The notes under the pieces were generated by a model. It was not told the origin of the DNA. It made no database searches and worked only from the letters and a program-made list of their open reading frames with translations. DNA of 64,000 nt. Source: Microvirga rosea (lineage in GTDB: Bacteria > Pseudomonadota > Alphaproteobacteria > Rhizobiales > Beijerinckiaceae). This document shows positions 63,767 to 64,000 of this stretch, one piece after another. The translations under genes and the position numbers were made by a program. The stretch lies in the NCBI RefSeq assembly GCF_020595095.1, contig NZ_JAJDOP010000003.1, forward strand, positions 372,001 to 436,000, given 5' to 3'. Each line of letters opens with the position of its first letter. Positions within the stretch are counted from its first letter, which is position 1.

Positions 63767-64000
63767 ATGCGCAAGGTCCTTGCTGCCCTGATTAGTGCGG
63801 CAACATTGGTTACGTCTTTTCCTGCCAGCGCAGAAATGCTGCCGCGGCCGTCACTGCCAGACGTACAGAAGGCTTACCCGAACGAGAGTTACTCTCAATA
63901 CTATTATCGCCGCGGTTATTACTATGGTCGCCCATATTATTACGGACGTCCGTACTACCGGGGCAATGGCGGCGCCGTTGCGGCGGGGGTCGCGGGCTTG
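63767..64000 (+). CDS. Partial Tyr-rich secreted protein (cut by right edge)
   Basis: ATG 63767 with AGGAG (63756-63760) 6 nt upstream opens 78 codons that run off the window. The protein has a signal peptide (MRKVLAALISAATLV..., cleavage after PASA) and then a Tyr/Arg-rich stretch (QYYYRRGYYYGRPYYYGRP) followed by a Gly/Ala-rich segment. It resembles short envelope proteins of Hyphomicrobiales. Function unknown. Confidence 0.7.
   Translation, partial: MRKVLAALISAATLVTSFPASAEMLPRPSLPDVQKAYPNESYSQYYYRRGYYYGRPYYYGRPYYRGNGGAVAAGVAGL

Noticed and set aside
1..64000. CRISPR arrays, insertion sequences, prophage or toxin-antitoxin genes
   Set aside because: No repeat-spacer series, transposase, integrase or paired small toxin/antitoxin frames were recognised on either strand.

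Overview
The window is a chromosomal segment of a GC-rich alphaproteobacterium, most likely a member of the Hyphomicrobiales close to Methylobacteriaceae (Microvirga/Methylobacterium type). That placement is inferred from the gene families (ETC complex I NDUFS4-like subunit, DUF2842, DUF1236, DUF6894, an EcfG-type promoter, class I PHA synthase) and from the gene order, not from a database search. No insertion sequence, prophage, CRISPR array or rRNA was seen. Three tRNA genes are present: Arg-TCT, Pro-TGG and Glu-TTC.

Region 1 (1-14955) is a catabolic island for 2-aminobenzoate (anthranilate) by the aerobic CoA-thioester route first described in Azoarcus evansii. A minus-strand operon encodes an aryl-CoA ligase, the fused flavoprotein 2-aminobenzoyl-CoA monooxygenase/reductase, an SDR, a MarR regulator, two crotonase-fold proteins, an acyl-CoA dehydrogenase, a thioesterase and a RidA-family protein. 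A divergent plus-strand operon encodes a complete branched-chain-amino-acid-type ABC importer and ends in an arylformamidase-like hydrolase. Two near-identical palindromes (TTTnAAGCTTnAAA) overlap predicted -10 elements in front of the ligase and the monooxygenase, and are good candidates for the MarR operator.

Region 2 (14971-27322) is a sugar module: a ChvE/MmsAB multiple-sugar importer, a GntR/FCD regulator, a YtfQRT-YjfF furanose importer, and divergently an L-arabinonate dehydratase plus a 2-keto-3-deoxyarabonate dehydratase of the non-phosphorylating L-arabinose pathway. A 16-bp motif is shared by the chvE promoter and the ytfQ/dehydratase divergent promoters. The sugar dehydrogenase, lactonase and semialdehyde dehydrogenase needed to complete the route are not in the window.

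Region 3 (27651-37361) holds a membrane diguanylate cyclase, tRNAs, a complex I accessory subunit, a double cold-shock protein with a DUF192 partner, a sirtuin, a DUF1624 membrane protein, an Lrp regulator, a KDPGal aldolase with a metallo-beta-lactamase-fold hydrolase, a split chromate transporter and two DUF6894 proteins. Region 4 (37435-49492) is mostly housekeeping: recJ, a GNAT enzyme, glpX, hom, a class I aminotransferase, a small lipoprotein, phaC, a FadL-type porin, an FAH-family hydrolase and argC. Region 5 (49493-64000) has a candidate small RNA, an RTX-type secreted protein lying between argC and rpsI-rplM, a glutathione transferase, a PaaI-type thioesterase, a CoA-binding protein, metY, a ParA ATPase, a DUF1236 protein with an EcfG-type promoter, ctaA, small proteins, and a three-gene operon pairing a periplasmic molybdopterin-domain protein with a sensor kinase and a LuxR-type response regulator. 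The right edge cuts a Tyr-rich secreted protein gene.
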